Notes: generated by a model not told the origin, from the letters alone. 64,000 nucleotides of DNA from Plasmopara viticola (GCA_001695595.3 MBPM02000071.1:186001-250000), one strand, 5' to 3'. Positions 45,918-57,954 are shown, counted from the first letter of the stretch. Translations and numbers: made by a program.

Positions 45918-47386
45918 TCATGGTGGCTGGTCCAGCGGGGGTCGCGTTGGTTGGACGGTTGGTGGCTGAGTCGGGGAGAGCCCGATAGTGTCCATCAAGT
46001 CCAGTAGTTGGCGCCGTTGAAATCCAGAGTGGCTAAGCGTTTTGAGTAGAAGATCCTGATAGTAGCGCTCAACATGAAATGCCACCACCGCCTTGATTCG
46101 GGCTTGAACGTTTATCAGGTTGGCCGGGAGTTCGTGGAAGCGAATTTCGCTTCGATGCATCCATAAGCAGCGTAAGATTACGGTCCGCACTATGTGGAAA
46201 ATCTCGAAGAGACTGTAGCCGTATTGGGATTTGGCCGACGGTGTAGGCTCGACGCTGAACCACAGTATCGCTTCCCATTCGAGTTTTGTCGAGAACAGCG
46301 CTTGAAAGGTGGCAAGCCATTCATTTCGAGTGTTGGCCGCAAACTCGCACTACCAAAAGAGATGTGGAGCCGTTTCAAGCACGCCGCAGTGGTGGCACTG
46401 ACACTGAACTCCTTGGAGATGTTGGAGGCGGTAGCCGAGATATAACGCGTTGTGCTGAAGCCTGTAGAGCAGGTCCGAGTAGACGGGTAATACGTGCTTC
46501 CCAATCTTGATATCTCGGCTCCACATTGATTGGGTCGGGCCCCTTTCCACCCCCAGGCGAGGAAGCGGCAGGTCCGGAACATGGTAGTTGGATAGCGCGG
46601 CCCGTATCCGAGCAACGCTTAGCTCAGCAATCTCATAGGTGTCGAAGACCTATGCGTGGAAGTCTGCGTGGCATTGGACTGCTTGGATCGGTCCGATCGG
46701 GTATTCGGCGGGCGAGTTGAGAAGTCGATCGGCTTTGTCCAAAAAGTTGGAACAAGAGCGTACGCTGGGAATCCGTCCCGGTGCAAGGTGGCTGAGAGTT
46801 TGAGAGAGTCTCGCTGCCGTCACCGGTCGCTCACAAACCCGAAACAGATCCACAGGGCGAAGGATACCATTGTTGGCCAGGAGGGTAACCAACCCGAGTG
46901 GCCGCGCGGTTCCGGCCAGTGTGCGTCCACGGTGGCTGTAGACGATGTCTGCGTTGTCAAGTATCGGCATTGTGAGCTTGTCGAACTTGACTTGGAGACG
47001 AGTGGCCTTTGCTCGAAGTCGAGTATGCCACGTGAATAGCACAAAGTGCCAGTAAGCCCCTAATGCTGTTCAGCGGGTAGACCGTCGGGAAACTGCGTAG
47101 TCTGGGCTGGTAGTCACGGGTGCGTATAGTATGTCGAAGTCCTTCCCCCACGGAGCTGCGGCTCGGTCGAAAAGACGAATAACAGGGGCTGCCCACGAGG
47201 GAATGGTCTTTCCTGGGGGAGTCCGTCCAGCTAAGATCACCTTGCAGAGCATGTGCAGTTGAAGGCTTTGAATCATATCGGAGATGGGAGTGAGACCCAG
47301 TCCACCTTTATGAGAGGGAATAAACCACCAAGTCCTGGGGAGAGCGTTGGAGGCCTTGAACCGGCAAAGAAAGCGCGAAACTAGCT
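45918..47386 (-). pseudogene. LINE ORF2, C-terminal part
   Basis: Continues ORF2 after the RT in two or three frames: SHKGGLGLTPISDMI near 47310, a cysteine-histidine motif CQCHHCGVLETAPHLFW near 46370 (the RT-associated zinc-binding type), and ILRCLWMHRSEIRFHE before a Pro-rich end. At least two frameshifts. Confidence 0.82.
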
Positions 47387-48433
47387 TCATAAGCTGGTCT
47401 TGGAATCCGGTTGGGGGACGTGCCAGACGCTAGCCGAATACCACAGTGTTGGCAGAATAATTTGTTGTAGGATCACGACTTGGCCACGCAGCGTGCGTGC
47501 CCGGTGAAGCCATAGCGAGCAATTGGTTTCCATTTCTGTGAGTAAGTGCTGGAGCCGGTCAGCATCTCTGAGAGTCGGGCCGTAAAGTATTCCCAACAGC
47601 TTAGCGCGCTCTGTGCTTCCAACCACGATCACTCCCAGCTCCGATAAGGACTGGCGTAAGAGCTCGTTCTCTTCTGACCAAGAGTGAAAGGAGTTTATTA
47701 CTGTCTTGTCCTTATTGAGCCGCATCCCCGAAGCCTCACAGAAGTCTTCCACTTGGCTGAGAAAGAACTTGGTGTGCTTGAGGTCGTAAAGAAGTCCGGT
47801 GCAATAATCGGCAAAACTGATCACCGAGTGCGTTGTACTTCCACCACGCAAACCGTAATCCTGTAGCTTCACCCTTGGTAGGTTTAACATAGGCTCAATG
47901 AAAAGCACAAAAAGTGCCGGAGAGAGCGGGTCTCGCTGTCGAACCCCCGCGCCCAATGCAAACGGACTTAACGGGCAGCCGTTGAACATGAGTGATACCA
48001 GGGTTCCTGGGAAAAGGACCCGGATCCAGCGCCTGAACGTGTCGCCGAACCCAAAGTGCCTCAAGACCATGTCAAGTGCTTCCCAAACGACACTATCGAA
48101 GGCCTTGGCGAAGTCGAGTAAAACCGCCCCGGCTGGTGACCCTTCCTTGCCGAATAGCTGGGACAAGGCTTGAAATCGCAAGTGCGCGTGACGAATATCC
48201 CGTCCCGGAACAAACCCATATTGGTCGGAGTGGAAAAGGTTGTTGAGGATCGAGCCCAGGCGGTGGGCAAGAATCTTAGGTCCCAATTTGGCATCCACAT
48301 TCAGGAGCGTAATTGGTCGATAGTTGCTGGGGACCTTGCGGTCTCCTTTCTTGTACAACAACGAGACTTGAGCACGCCGCTGGAATTTGGTCATGCGGCC
48401 GAGTTGGAGTCGGGCCGCGTAGACAACCTCCAA
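47387..48433 (-). pseudogene. LINE ORF2, reverse transcriptase part
   Basis: 348-residue open piece: SNYRPITLLNVDAK, then DQYGFVPGRDIRHAH, LLDFAKAFDSV with the first catalytic Asp, GAGVRQRDPLSPALF, and ISFADYCTGLL. The last should be FADD, so the second aspartate of the catalytic pair is Tyr. In GVRQGDPLSP the Gly is Arg. Both substitutions are absent from the older plus copy, and this copy cannot encode an active enzyme. Confidence 0.9.
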
Positions 48434-48535
48434 AACACGGCTTCAAAGAGAAGGGTTGGTCTTGTAATAATCGACTGGAAGGCCGTCGGTCCCCGGCGTT
48501 TTCCGGCCGAAGTATGTTATAGCGCCCAGTGGAAT

Positions 48536-49912
48536 TCATTCGCCGTAAAGGGGCTGTCCAAATAAGCCTGATCCTTTGGCGCCAATCGAGTCTTGGTATG
48601 TTGGAGTATCCGGGAGAGCTTGATGCTGTTCCAGTTGGGCTTGACGTGTCCGAACTCCTTGGACGGTGAGCAGTACACGCCAGACCAATACGAAGAGAAG
48701 GCTTTGCAAGTGGGCTCGAGATCTTCGGCCGTAACCCATAGGAATGGGCGTCTTGTGGAAGACCTGGGGTGGCCGAAAGAAGTACTTGGAGCAATGCTCA
48801 GTCTGCTTGAGGTCCGAGGCAAATTTTTGCTTGGACGCATAGTGAGATTGCTCCTCCAGTTTTTCCTTAAGCTTGGCCTTCGCGGCCGTAAGCTGTACGG
48901 AGCAGTCGTCAATTGGGTTGGTAGCCTGGGCATGTTGTAGTGCGTTCATTTTGAGGTGGAGGTCTTCAAGTGTCCGTTGGCGCTCGTTCTTCTTGGATTG
49001 AAAAAGCTCCCTTAGAAAGATCGAGTCTCTTCGCTTGTGTTCGTCGAGAAGGCTACCGAGATTGTAGGAGCTACTGTTGGGGCTTCGGAAAAAGTTTGCG
49101 AGCTCACGAAGCGAATGATGTAGATGTTCCTGTGCCTCCGGAAGCTGGATGACCCAAGTTGGACATTTCCATGGGGCCCGAGAAGGGGGCTTGAAGCAGG
49201 AAGTACCAAGTTGAAATGAAACTCCAGCGTGATCCCCTTGACCTGCGAAGCCTCGGAAGTCATGATGGATATCTTGGGTTGCCGAGTGAAAAAGTCGGGA
49301 GCTTACCAAGACGTGGTCGAGTCTGGAGCTGCTGTTGGGGCTAGTAAATTTCTGGACGTCTGGATGCTGGAGCCAGGCATCCACCAAGTGCAAAATGGTC
49401 ATCCAGTCTAACAAGGCTTCTCGGCCTTGGACTCGGTTTCGATCCTCTTGCCTTGCTTTGTCGAGCTGACATGAAAGGACTGTATTCAAGTCACCAAGCA
49501 CAAGGTGTTGAGAGTCTTCTTCGAAGGTGCGGGGGAGGGCTGCTAAAAAGTCTGTCCGCTGGCTTGGCTGGACCGGAGCGTAGACCACGTGAATGTAGGT
49601 CACGGTAGAGTCCAATGTGCCTCGCACTAGCAAGTATCGGGGTAATATTTCCGTTGAGAAGACATGCTGGCGTGTGACATCATGAAGTGTGCGGATAGGG
49701 CACGAGGGTGTGATCAGCAGTCCTATCCCATTGTGCCCGGTAAAGGTGTCTGTGTTGTCGTGTGACCAGAAGCTGGTATTCAGCTGTAAAGCCGTATTCC
49801 AGTGTTTAACTCGTTTGAAGCTTTTGATACCCGTGAACTTTGTCTCTTGCAAACCCACAATGTGGAAGTTGTTTGAAAAGAAGTTCAGGAAACGTTGTGT
49901 TACGTTATTCAA
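48536..49912 (-). pseudogene. LINE ORF2, endonuclease part
   Basis: APE-type endonuclease with its catalytic set visible: LQETKF (Glu), YAPVQP (Tyr), LGDLNT (Asp, Asn), SRLDHVLVSS (Asp) and GDHAGVSF (Asp-His). A Lys/Glu-rich linker follows. The frame carries on to 48536 but leaves the correct register around 48740, where the neighbouring frame (48517-48933) continues the family sequence with SYWSGVYCSPSKEFGH. No ATG begins this frame; SLNANGLNN just upstream is the natural N-terminus. Confidence 0.87.
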
Positions 49913-50057
49913 ACCATTCGCGTTGAGAGAGAACCCTCTCAGAGTCCAATTCCCATTGAGTGGAGCTTGAGGGGGCTACCGAAGTAGCCTAGATTCTTAA
50001 AAACTCGTTCGTGGAGCGAAGGTCTGCCGGGATAGGCCCTGCCAAAATGCGGTCCAC

Positions 50058-51789
50058 TTAGGGCAACATTATTAAATTGACAAGGGTCGTGTCGTCCCAT
50101 AGCAACCAGAGTGGGTGGGGCAGTGCCGATGCTGCCTTTCCCGTGAGCGCGCTCAGCTTAAGCGGGTCTGCGTAGATACTGGGTGCAATAATTTGCAGAG
50201 CCAGATCCGCTTCCGCCAGCCGTAGCTTGGGCCAGAATTGCACTTGGTCTGGACACAACTGTCCTAGAACGAACTGAAGATCGAGATCTTGTTGATCTGG
50301 ATAAAGCGTGGACATCCGCTCAACCACACAGCATTCATCATCCAGTGTACAGGGTTGCATGGATATTTCGCGGAGGACGGCATGTCCGAAGGCTTTAGCA
50401 CGAAGGTGCTGAAAGTTGCTCGTCGCCATGGTGTCGAACAAGATCCGGTGAAGGCTGGGTTGAGCTTGTACTGACGCGATCACCAAATCTGGGTCGGTTT
50501 GCGAGCAGAACGAGCCCAAAAAGTCTTCAATCGTTGCGCATAGTTCCTGAAGCGACATTTGTTCAACGTTGCTCTGTCGAACCGCCGCATTTGTGGCCCC
50601 TTCCTTCGTCTCTGAAAGCTCCACATAGGAGGCTACGGACTGCGCTGGGTTTGTTGACTTATCCCACAGAATGAGGTTCTGGTCCGGAGGAATAGGTCCA
50701 TCCTGACCATCGCTCAGCCATTCATACGAGTTAATCGACGATACCGTCGGGTACTCAGTTTGGGAGGGGGGGGAGGCAGCGCAGATCTACCGCTGGATCT
50801 GCAATTGGGCCGAAGATTATGCACTTTGCCCGCTTAATGCGGTCCGGCGTACGACCCGTGTCCATGGTTATGCCAACAGGGAAGACGGCGGTGCTCTCGT
50901 GTGGCCAAATCGACTTGGGATTGGTTACGATTGCACCTTCGAGACCTTCCATGAAGTTGCTTTGGGAAGACTCGTCATCAGATTGATCCCCACTATGTGG
51001 CTCACTTTCTGACGAGGAGACGTCGACCATCGCATCAAAATCACTGTCATCGCTCTTGTCATCGAAAGCGGGTGGGATGCTGCCCGTTTCGTCTTGGTCA
51101 GGGCTGGGAGGCGTAGACGTAGGCGTAGGTTGACGATCCTGACGTCCCTTTCCCCGAAGCTCCTTGATGAAAGGCGGGGCGACGCTGTTGAAGGCACGGT
51201 TGCGGTGATGTACCACAGTGTAACCTTGTCCAGTGAATTGGATTTGGCGAAGTGGAACGCGCTTGCTCAACATCACCGACGCGGGGGGCAACTTTTGATT
51301 GAAGTATACCCGTCGGCTGCGGGAGCGGAGACCTCCGATGGTATGAGCAGGTGTAATATACACCGGGGGCGTGTTTTGATTGGCAAACCAGTCGTAGATG
51401 ACGCCGTCCGTTGCGTCGTCGGGTAGGCGTTGTAGATCCACGTAATACCAATGGGAGTACTTCGAGTACGGTTGGACTTTGAACTTGCGACCACAAATGG
51501 TCACAGATTCGCCCCCCAATTTCGCACAAAGGTCCCAGTCGGTACACTGGAAGCTGATCCCAGCTTTACGGACTGTCTTGAAGTCGCGGAGATTGCCGAG
51601 GTTTGAGGTCCACGTGACGCTTTGGGTAGTCGAACCCAGCGAGGTCATGATCTCGGTGTCCGAGAAGGTGGCCGTTAGTTCCCGGGCTGGGATCCACATG
51701 GGTAGGAGCAGCTCGGGGGAGACTTGTTGCGGGACGCCAGCCAGGGCGGCGCAGCGTTTGTCCCGTTGGTCCCGGTCGGGATCCAGCAA
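50058..51789 (-). pseudogene. LINE ORF1, one frameshift
   Basis: Open from 51789 (and upstream to about 51920, without an in-frame ATG) to 50755, and again from about 50760 to 50058. The parts join in family register across an eight-base G run at 50766-50773: the plus copy reads PPSQREYPP through this point, so one base has been gained here. Recognisable parts are VTICGRKFK, HWYYVDLQR, RSRRVYFNQK, an acidic Asp/Ser-rich centre (residues about 240-290), and LAEADLALQIIAPSIY near the end. It is presumably the RNA-binding protein of the element. Confidence 0.82.
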
Positions 51790-52407
51790 GACTGCCTCCG
51801 CCTTCTCAAAGACGGCGTCAGCAGGGCGCGAATGTTCGGCCCGTGGCGCGGTGTTGTGCCATGTTTGGCGCCAAGTCTTGTCGCGTTGGGGGCCCGTATA
51901 TCTGGAGAGTACTGCGGAGTACTAACCACTAGTTGCGAATGAACGCAGGAAACTGTAGAGACGCGCTTACTGCGTCTCTAGTATCAAAGGACACTTAAGC
52001 CAACACTAGTCGAAAGGTACCTCAATACCCGGACACAGTGAAGGTGATGCCTACAAAGTATGCTCGCTTCCACTCCACGTGGAATTGAACTTCTCGTTGA
52101 CTCACGTCAGTACGGCCTAGCGTCCTGGTGGGCGAGTCGCACTACGATGTAGTTTAGGCGAAACCAGTCGATACCTTTCGGTAAGACTTAGCGCACTTAG
52201 TTCTTGTCCTCAGCAGGGATGAGCCTACAGTAAAATGTAGGCGCCTAACTGTCTGAGTGACGCGAACTACGGGGGCGGGGGTGGACGCTGGGCACGACCC
52301 GGTGAACGGGGGAAGGCGGAGCGGGGCGACTTGTCAACTGGGGAAGCGGAGGAGCAAGCTTGGGCTTGTCTCTGTCCACTTGTGCGGTAGCTGGCAAATT
52401 GCGGAAT

Positions 52408-53189
52408 ATTGTCTGCAGACAAGATAGCGTAAGTGCTCGCGTGAGTTACGGATTGCTAAAAGTAGTGTTCATCATTACTGTTGCTAAAAGCTTAAGTTTT
52501 CATGTAGTCATCTCACGGATAGCCTTTCCATTGAACACCACGCGCACCTGATCATCCGCTGAAAATGTCCCTTTGGCGCCGCTCGTATACTTTGAACGAC
52601 GTGATGCGCTTCAGCTACTTGACAACATGAGATGCTGTCACCTTAGACACGTATAAGCTAGCAAGTCGTGCGCATCTTAACACCTTTGAGAGGGTTCAGG
52701 TCGACGTAAAATGATACCGGGTTTGACGGGGTTACTTGCAAAAGGTTTTGGAAGTGCTTAGTGAATGACCATTTAGTACTTCCAGTCATAAGGAACTGAC
52801 GGGCGCTTTTGAACATTGCTCTAATTAGCCCAAAGTTGAGGTCTTAATCCTTGCGATAGTTCTTTATAAGACCGAATTTGATCTTGCAATCGAGGCGAAT
52901 AGTATCTCGTGTTATATCTTATGAAAACCATTCTAGGTACCGATTGAGTGCTTGTCGTGCACAAGAAGCTATCGAAGAATTTTACAACGGAAAGTCGGCT
53001 GCCAACACAAGAGCTCGGCTTTATGCAACGGCTCGTTAAAAGGTCAGACGATTTAGACATTAAATCTAGATCAATATAAAAGTGCAATAGTGTCTATCGC
53101 CACCGAAAAAAAGAATGCAGAGTGGACCGTAGCTGTAACGGAGTGAAACGAAAACAATATGTGTCGCAGTTGCTAGAGGTTCTATCATA
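52408..53189. other. No gene seen
   Basis: Flank between the LINE 5' end and short element S5; only short frames. Confidence 0.4.
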
Positions 53190-53202
53190 TTGTGTGGCAC
53201 AA

Positions 53203-53527
53203 TGTAATGTAATGTATTACGTTATCGCGTTGCCAAGTTATGCACGTGCTAGGCTCAGTCTGGCTAGTCCACGGGATAGAGTGGTGTCCGCATACGTCGA
53301 GTCTCGTTCGGCGGGCAGTGCAGCCAGCACCGAGGTCTTGAGGGTCTTCCATTAGTTTGTTTATCTCTGACTTGGTAAGAGCCCAGGTGGCGCCCGGTGC
53401 TGGAGACCGTCGCGTCGAGGGTGAGACTCGTTAGAGACCTGCAGATGCCCGAGAGCACCTGCCCGAAGCGCGCGAGCATTTAGCCCCCGCGCTTGGAAGG
53501 AGGGCGTCACCCCAACCTTTTCCAAGC
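53203..53527 (-). mobile_element. LINE-derived short element S5
   Basis: Tripartite short element, minus strand, with an AAGCTTGGAAAAGG 5' end and TTACA-type tail. Target duplication TTGTGTGGCACAA at 53190-53202, repeated with one mismatch at 53528-53540. Shares the variant GACTCGACGTATGC with S1. Confidence 0.9.
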
Positions 53528-53540
53528 TTGTGTGACACAA

Positions 53541-54375
53541 GTCAAGTGATAATTCGAACATCAATAGAAAGACAGAACTTGGCAACAAGTAGCTAACAGA
53601 AATACAACGACGACTGTTCAATACTATTGCTAAAGCTACTACGCTAGATAGTGCTACCACAGGGCTTTATCGATATGCCTCTAAAGTCCAACATTTTAAA
53701 AATAGTGGGTCTCGGTATCAAGAATCTATGTCCTTCTTCGAGCCAGAGCGCCCTACTACGCATATAATTGGACGTATAAAACAAAGGTTCGGAATGGATT
53801 TTATGGTCGATCAAAGTACTACTTTGAACGTAGTGGTTTAGCTATGCAACTCTTATCGTGGCCTCGGCAATTGATATGCAACGAGAAGTTTACTGCATTG
53901 GTCGCGTTGATACTGCATCGTGGCAGGTACTGAATCCTGTAGTTTTTACAGTACAAAGACGATATTCTTCTGCGCACATGGCTTCTACAGGATGCCCCAC
54001 GCTTGAAGCTTAAGAACATTGCACCAATATATAACAATCCTGTTTATAAAAGGGCACGTACGGTACAAATCAGCTGCACATATGCATTCAAGGTGGGTAT
54101 CTGCTCGACCTGCTAATTTTGATTTGCTTTTGGCTTTTCATCGAGCTTAAGCCAACAGCCCGCCTGTCATTTGCAAGCCACGTCAGAGACATGTACCAAA
54201 AAAGGATCATGTGGTTGGACAGCAGTATAGAATCATATAAGCTCATCTTCCCCCAAAGGCGCCGCGGCCACAAATTATCGCCCTTTCTAGTAGCTACTGG
54301 TTCTCACCAGTGCTATCCGTTAAATACTTAGGAGAACATATTAATATCCTCTCGCCATGAAAAACCTCAAAACAC
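53541..54375. other. Upstream flank, no gene seen
   Basis: Short frames only; the right end is the promoter region of the next gene. Confidence 0.4.
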
Positions 54376-54391
54376 AGTCATTCGGTAATTT
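54376..54391 (+). promoter_or_regulatory. Oomycete-type core promoter (Inr/FPR)
   Basis: AGTCATTCGGTAATTT fits the consensus GCTCATTYYNCAWTTT, including the TCATT core and final AATTT, and ends 9 nt before the start codon at 54401. Confidence 0.6.
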
Positions 54392-54400
54392 GCTACCGTC

Positions 54401-55717
54401 ATGGCGAACGATAATGATATCGTTGCGTTGTGGCGCGCAGCCAAAAGTTGCAACACGAAGAGGCTTCAGCAGCTCCTCGACATCGAGTCCAGCGATGAAG
54501 CTCACGTCCTGCTCAACCAACCACATTCAGTGCAGGGTACGACTCCACTAATGGTCGCAGCCACGAAAAAGAACGGAACCGAGCCGGTGCGCACTCTAAT
54601 TGACTTAGGTGCTGATCTCGATGCGATTGACAGAGGCAAATATAAAAATACAGCGTTGCATTATGCCGCGTACTACAATCGCGTCGCTCAGTTGGAGCTG
54701 CTGCTGAAGGCCGGGGCCAACATTTTTGCTCTCAATGGAAAGGGTCACACTCCGCTTGACGTGGCGAGACTTCGCGGTCGAAAGGAAGCCGCGGCCGCGC
54801 TGACCTCTCGACTGCAAGTGCACTCTGATTGGCTCTTTTTGCGGTCCAAGTCGACGCTAGGGTTCTGGAAGCGCCGGTGGTGTGTGCTCTTAGCTTGTAA
54901 CGCCAAACGTACGGCGACTGAGCTGTGTATCTTTCGCGGACCAGAGAAAGCGCACCCAACAGCTGTGATCTGGCAGGACACCTTGGCTGATACTGTGAAT
55001 TGTTTCCCAAGGACTCGAGGAAAGGCAAATGGGTTTGAATTAGACACGCGGATTATTTATCAGAATCTTGGTGGTAGACGCTACAGTCGATATCGATCTT
55101 CGGGGCGAACTCATGTGCGCAAGTTAAAGTTGCAGACTTACGAGTACATCTTTGCTTGCGATACCGAAGAGGCCCGTGAGGCGTGGATGAGCGCTTTGGA
55201 AGGTCAATTGTGTGGAGGAGACACCACTAATACAGTTTTGAGCTCTACTTCCATGGTTTCGCCACAAGTAGAGAGTGAATGGTTTCCTAGGGCTAATGGC
55301 ACTTCTCTATTCGGTGAGCCACCAGCTGCCAATCCTCTTGGCAGATTTAATGCATTTAATCGGTCCAATGCAGTCGGTCCGTTGGTTAGCTATGAACCAC
55401 TCCGTCCCACGGCACCGACGTTTATTGAAGACGACGTAAGTTATTTATCGAACGATGTATTCGAGCCACGTATCACACCTGCCCAAGAAGCCCTCGAATT
55501 TCCAGTCGCGACGGTGATCACGATTACTGGTGATCCAGATGAGCCTCAACCAGTGCTAGCAGATCGATGCATTGTCTGCGCGGACAATAATCGAGATTCA
55601 GTCTGTATACCGTGTGGTCACGTCGCGGGCTGCTTGGATTGCATGCGAGCTGTTACGCAGGAGAGCTCGTCGTGTCCTGTCTGTCGCGCTCATGTGGATG
55701 GTGTCGTTAGGATTTAA
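54401..55717 (+). CDS. Ankyrin-PH-RING protein, divergent member
   Basis: 438 residues, single exon. Ankyrin repeats at about 45-135 (TTPLMVAATKK, then NTALHYAAYYN, then HTPLDVARLRGR), a PH-like domain at about 140-270 (WLFLRSK, WKRRWCVLLAC, final helix with AREAWMSALEG), and a C-terminal RING (CIVC, x11, CGH, xxxC, CMRAV region, CPVCR) with IAP-type spacing. The tail after the last Cys pair is VDGVVRI, slightly shorter than in the other members. Sequence identity to the others is clearly lower, so this is an older branch. The neighbour starting at 56052 is in the same orientation 334 bp downstream. Lipid binding and ligase activity are inferred from domains only. Confidence 0.9.
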   Translation: MANDNDIVALWRAAKSCNTKRLQQLLDIESSDEAHVLLNQPHSVQGTTPLMVAATKKNGTEPVRTLIDLGADLDAIDRGKYKNTALHYAAYYNRVAQLELLLKAGANIFALNGKGHTPLDVARLRGRKEAAAALTSRLQVHSDWLFLRSKSTLGFWKRRWCVLLACNAKRTATELCIFRGPEKAHPTAVIWQDTLADTVNCFPRTRGKANGFELDTRIIYQNLGGRRYSRYRSSGRTHVRKLKLQTYEYIFACDTEEAREAWMSALEGQLCGGDTTNTVLSSTSMVSPQVESEWFPRANGTSLFGEPPAANPLGRFNAFNRSNAVGPLVSYEPLRPTAPTFIEDDVSYLSNDVFEPRITPAQEALEFPVATVITITGDPDEPQPVLADRCIVCADNNRDSVCIPCGHVAGCLDCMRAVTQESSSCPVCRAHVDGVVRI

Positions 55718-56051
55718 TCCTGCCATTAATGTCAGTTGCGTATTTATCGTTGTGTTTAAAGAGCACTTCAAGTAATATATAAGGGTGTAACGCCTATGCG
55801 TTGAGTATTAAGATCACGGTAAGCAATGTATGTGGGCGTAACGCCTCTTTAAGGTGAAGAGGCGACTAGTCCACTTGCGCGGTGAAGTTGATTTATAGGG
55901 AAAGGTATGGACTGTATACTCTAAAATCCGTCCGAACGTCCAGTTCCAGGAAAAGGCGCAACTGTATGTCAGTCCAGAAATTAGCCGGATTGACTGCGTG
56001 GGCCAATGGCTGCGTCAATAGAATGCAAAAGTGTTGGTGCATTCGACATCA
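55718..56051 (+). other. Spacer between the two tandem family genes
   Basis: Contains the 3' flank of the first gene, with a short imperfect repeat (GGGYGTAACGCCT at about 55783 and 55833), and the start region of the second. GTGCATTCGACATCA directly before the ATG at 56052 is a weaker Inr-like match. Confidence 0.45.
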
Positions 56052-57440
56052 ATGGCTCGAGCCGAGTGTGTCGCCGTGTGGATCGCAGCTCGAGACGGCG
56101 ACGATGCCAAGCTCCAGCGAATGCTCTCGGATACGCAAAGCACTCTTATGTCGAGCATCTTGGATTGGAAACACTATAATTGTGGTACCACGCCCCTCAT
56201 GGCAGCAGCCGAGAGCAGGCGGGGGGAAGGGACCGTCTGGCAGCTTATAAGTGCTGGTGCCAATGTCAATGCAACTGACAATACGAATCTTAAGAATACG
56301 GCACTACACTATGCTGCAATGACGAATCAAGATTCGCTGACGGTTGATGCCCTGCTGGCGTCAGGCGCAGACGCATTTGTAACAAATCGCAATGGCCTGT
56401 TACCAATCGATTTGGCGAGACAATTTCGTCGGAGAGCTGTGGCTGAAGCTCTAATGGAGCACATGAAGGTACACAGCGGCTGGTTATATATGCGGGGCAA
56501 GACGCGCTGGAAAAAGCGGTGGGGCGTCGTGATTGCTTGCAACAAACAACGCACGGCAAAAGAGTTGTGTATTTTCCGGCGGTCTAGAGACATTCGTCCT
56601 GAAGCTGTGCTTCTTATTGATGAGTCTGCTCGAGCGTCCATTCACATTACTAGTGCCAATTATTTCTGGCTAAAGCGTAGGTACGCATTTACCTTTGACA
56701 AACCAGTCATGTGGCAGCGTGTAAAACGGCAAAAGCTCACACGCTCGCCCATTTGTCACAAAACTATGAGCCTTGATGATGTTCGTATCCGCGATCTCAA
56801 ATTTGCTGCCGACAATTTTCACAACCTCAAGACGTGGCAGCAAGTTCTACAGAGCAACAATTTCTATGATCGTGACACTGGAGTCCCTCTCTATGGTATG
56901 TCACCGTTTGATGCACCTCATGGTGAACTTTACTACTGGCCGCACGAAGTCGTCCAAAGTGTCCGCTCATCAATATTGCACGAGCAGGAAGCGCGTGAAG
57001 GAAACAGCGAAGCATTGACTGTACGATCAGGTCGTTCACCCAGTCGGTCCCAAATTCAATCGGAGAGCGAGGAACTTCTTGCCGATATCTTACGAGGCTT
57101 GCACGAGGCAAACGATCCTGACGGCAGTAGTCAAGCATTCCCTCAAACTCCAAAAACTGTAGAGGTGTCTCAACCAGTGCGACGCCCTCCGCCTAGTAAC
57201 CGTAACGACCGAAGTATGAACAGTTTTGAGGCTCTTGATCCTTCACCGAGGCTAACCCGGCGCAATGACGAAGACCCTGCTTTGTGCCCAAAGTGTTACT
57301 CACGGGGCAGAAACGCAGTCTGCGCTCCGTGTGGTCATCGAGCTGGCTGTCACTCTTGTTTAAGAAATGTGATGAAAACCTCACAACGGTGTCCGCTTTG
57401 TCGAGCTAGAGTACACTCCATCATGAGAATCTACGGCTAA
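56052..57440 (+). CDS. Ankyrin-PH-RING protein
   Basis: 462 residues from the ATG at 56052, which aligns with the starts of the relatives (MARAECVAVW); the frame is open a few codons upstream but without an ATG. Ankyrin repeats at about 45-137, PH-like domain at about 140-285 (GWLYMRGK, WKKRWGVVIAC, KTWQQVLQS), an acidic Ser-rich linker, and a C-terminal RING with CPKC, CAPCGH, CHSC and CPLCR and the tail HSIMRIYG. It is much closer to the 9956-11350 protein than to its direct neighbour, so the tandem pair is not a recent duplication. Its ankyrin part (DSLTVDALLASGADAF) is the best match to the front half of the pseudogene at 37626-38670. Confidence 0.9.
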   Translation: MARAECVAVWIAARDGDDAKLQRMLSDTQSTLMSSILDWKHYNCGTTPLMAAAESRRGEGTVWQLISAGANVNATDNTNLKNTALHYAAMTNQDSLTVDALLASGADAFVTNRNGLLPIDLARQFRRRAVAEALMEHMKVHSGWLYMRGKTRWKKRWGVVIACNKQRTAKELCIFRRSRDIRPEAVLLIDESARASIHITSANYFWLKRRYAFTFDKPVMWQRVKRQKLTRSPICHKTMSLDDVRIRDLKFAADNFHNLKTWQQVLQSNNFYDRDTGVPLYGMSPFDAPHGELYYWPHEVVQSVRSSILHEQEAREGNSEALTVRSGRSPSRSQIQSESEELLADILRGLHEANDPDGSSQAFPQTPKTVEVSQPVRRPPPSNRNDRSMNSFEALDPSPRLTRRNDEDPALCPKCYSRGRNAVCAPCGHRAGCHSCLRNVMKTSQRCPLCRARVHSIMRIYG

Positions 57441-57628
57441 GAACAAAGGTTTTTTTTATAAAATATTCTTTACATAATACACTTTGCAATGGCATTACGT
57501 GTATAGAAATAGCTCAATTGTTTAGAAATTTTGGCGGGATAAATATTTTTATTTTGGCTCTAGTTGGACATTCACACGCCTATTAAATGTCACCAGCACG
57601 ACAATATGTACTATACTAGTAGTATAGT

Positions 57629-57954
57629 CACGGAAAAGGTCAGGGTGACGCCCTCCTTCCAAGGGCGGGGGCTAAATGCTCGCGCGCTTCGGGCAGGTGC
57701 TCTCGGGCATCTGCAGGTCTCTAACGAGTCTCACCCTCGACGCGACAGTCTCCATCACCGGGCCACCTGGGCTCTTACCAAGTCAGAGTTAAAAAATAAT
57801 GGAAGACCCTCACGACCTCGGTGCTGGATGCACTGCCCGCCGAACGAGACCCGACGTATGCGGACACCACTCTATGCCGTTGACTAGCCAGACTGAGCCT
57901 AGCACGTGCATAACTTGGCAACGCGATAACGTAATACATTACATTACATTACAT
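57629..57954 (+). mobile_element. LINE-derived short element S6
   Basis: Tripartite short element, plus strand, with 5' end CGGAAAAGGTC and a long TTACA-type tail. Target duplication TAGTAGTATAGT at 57617-57628 and 57955-57966. Confidence 0.9.

Larger units (their letters stand above)
45918..52407 (-). mobile_element. 6-kb non-LTR retrotransposon (LINE), minus copy
   Basis: The same family as the plus copy at 16.2-22.4 kb, starting at TTCCGCAATTTGCCAGCTAC (52407) with a ~500-bp leader. It is much better preserved: ORF1 is broken at one point that I can identify, and the endonuclease, reverse transcriptase and C-terminal region are long open pieces. GC content is clearly higher than in the plus copy. 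The 3' boundary is not exact; 45918 is the stop codon of ORF2. Confidence 0.9.

Noticed and set aside
46194..49411. Plus-strand frames of 60-130 codons
   Set aside because: Antisense shadows of the minus-strand LINE; no independent features.
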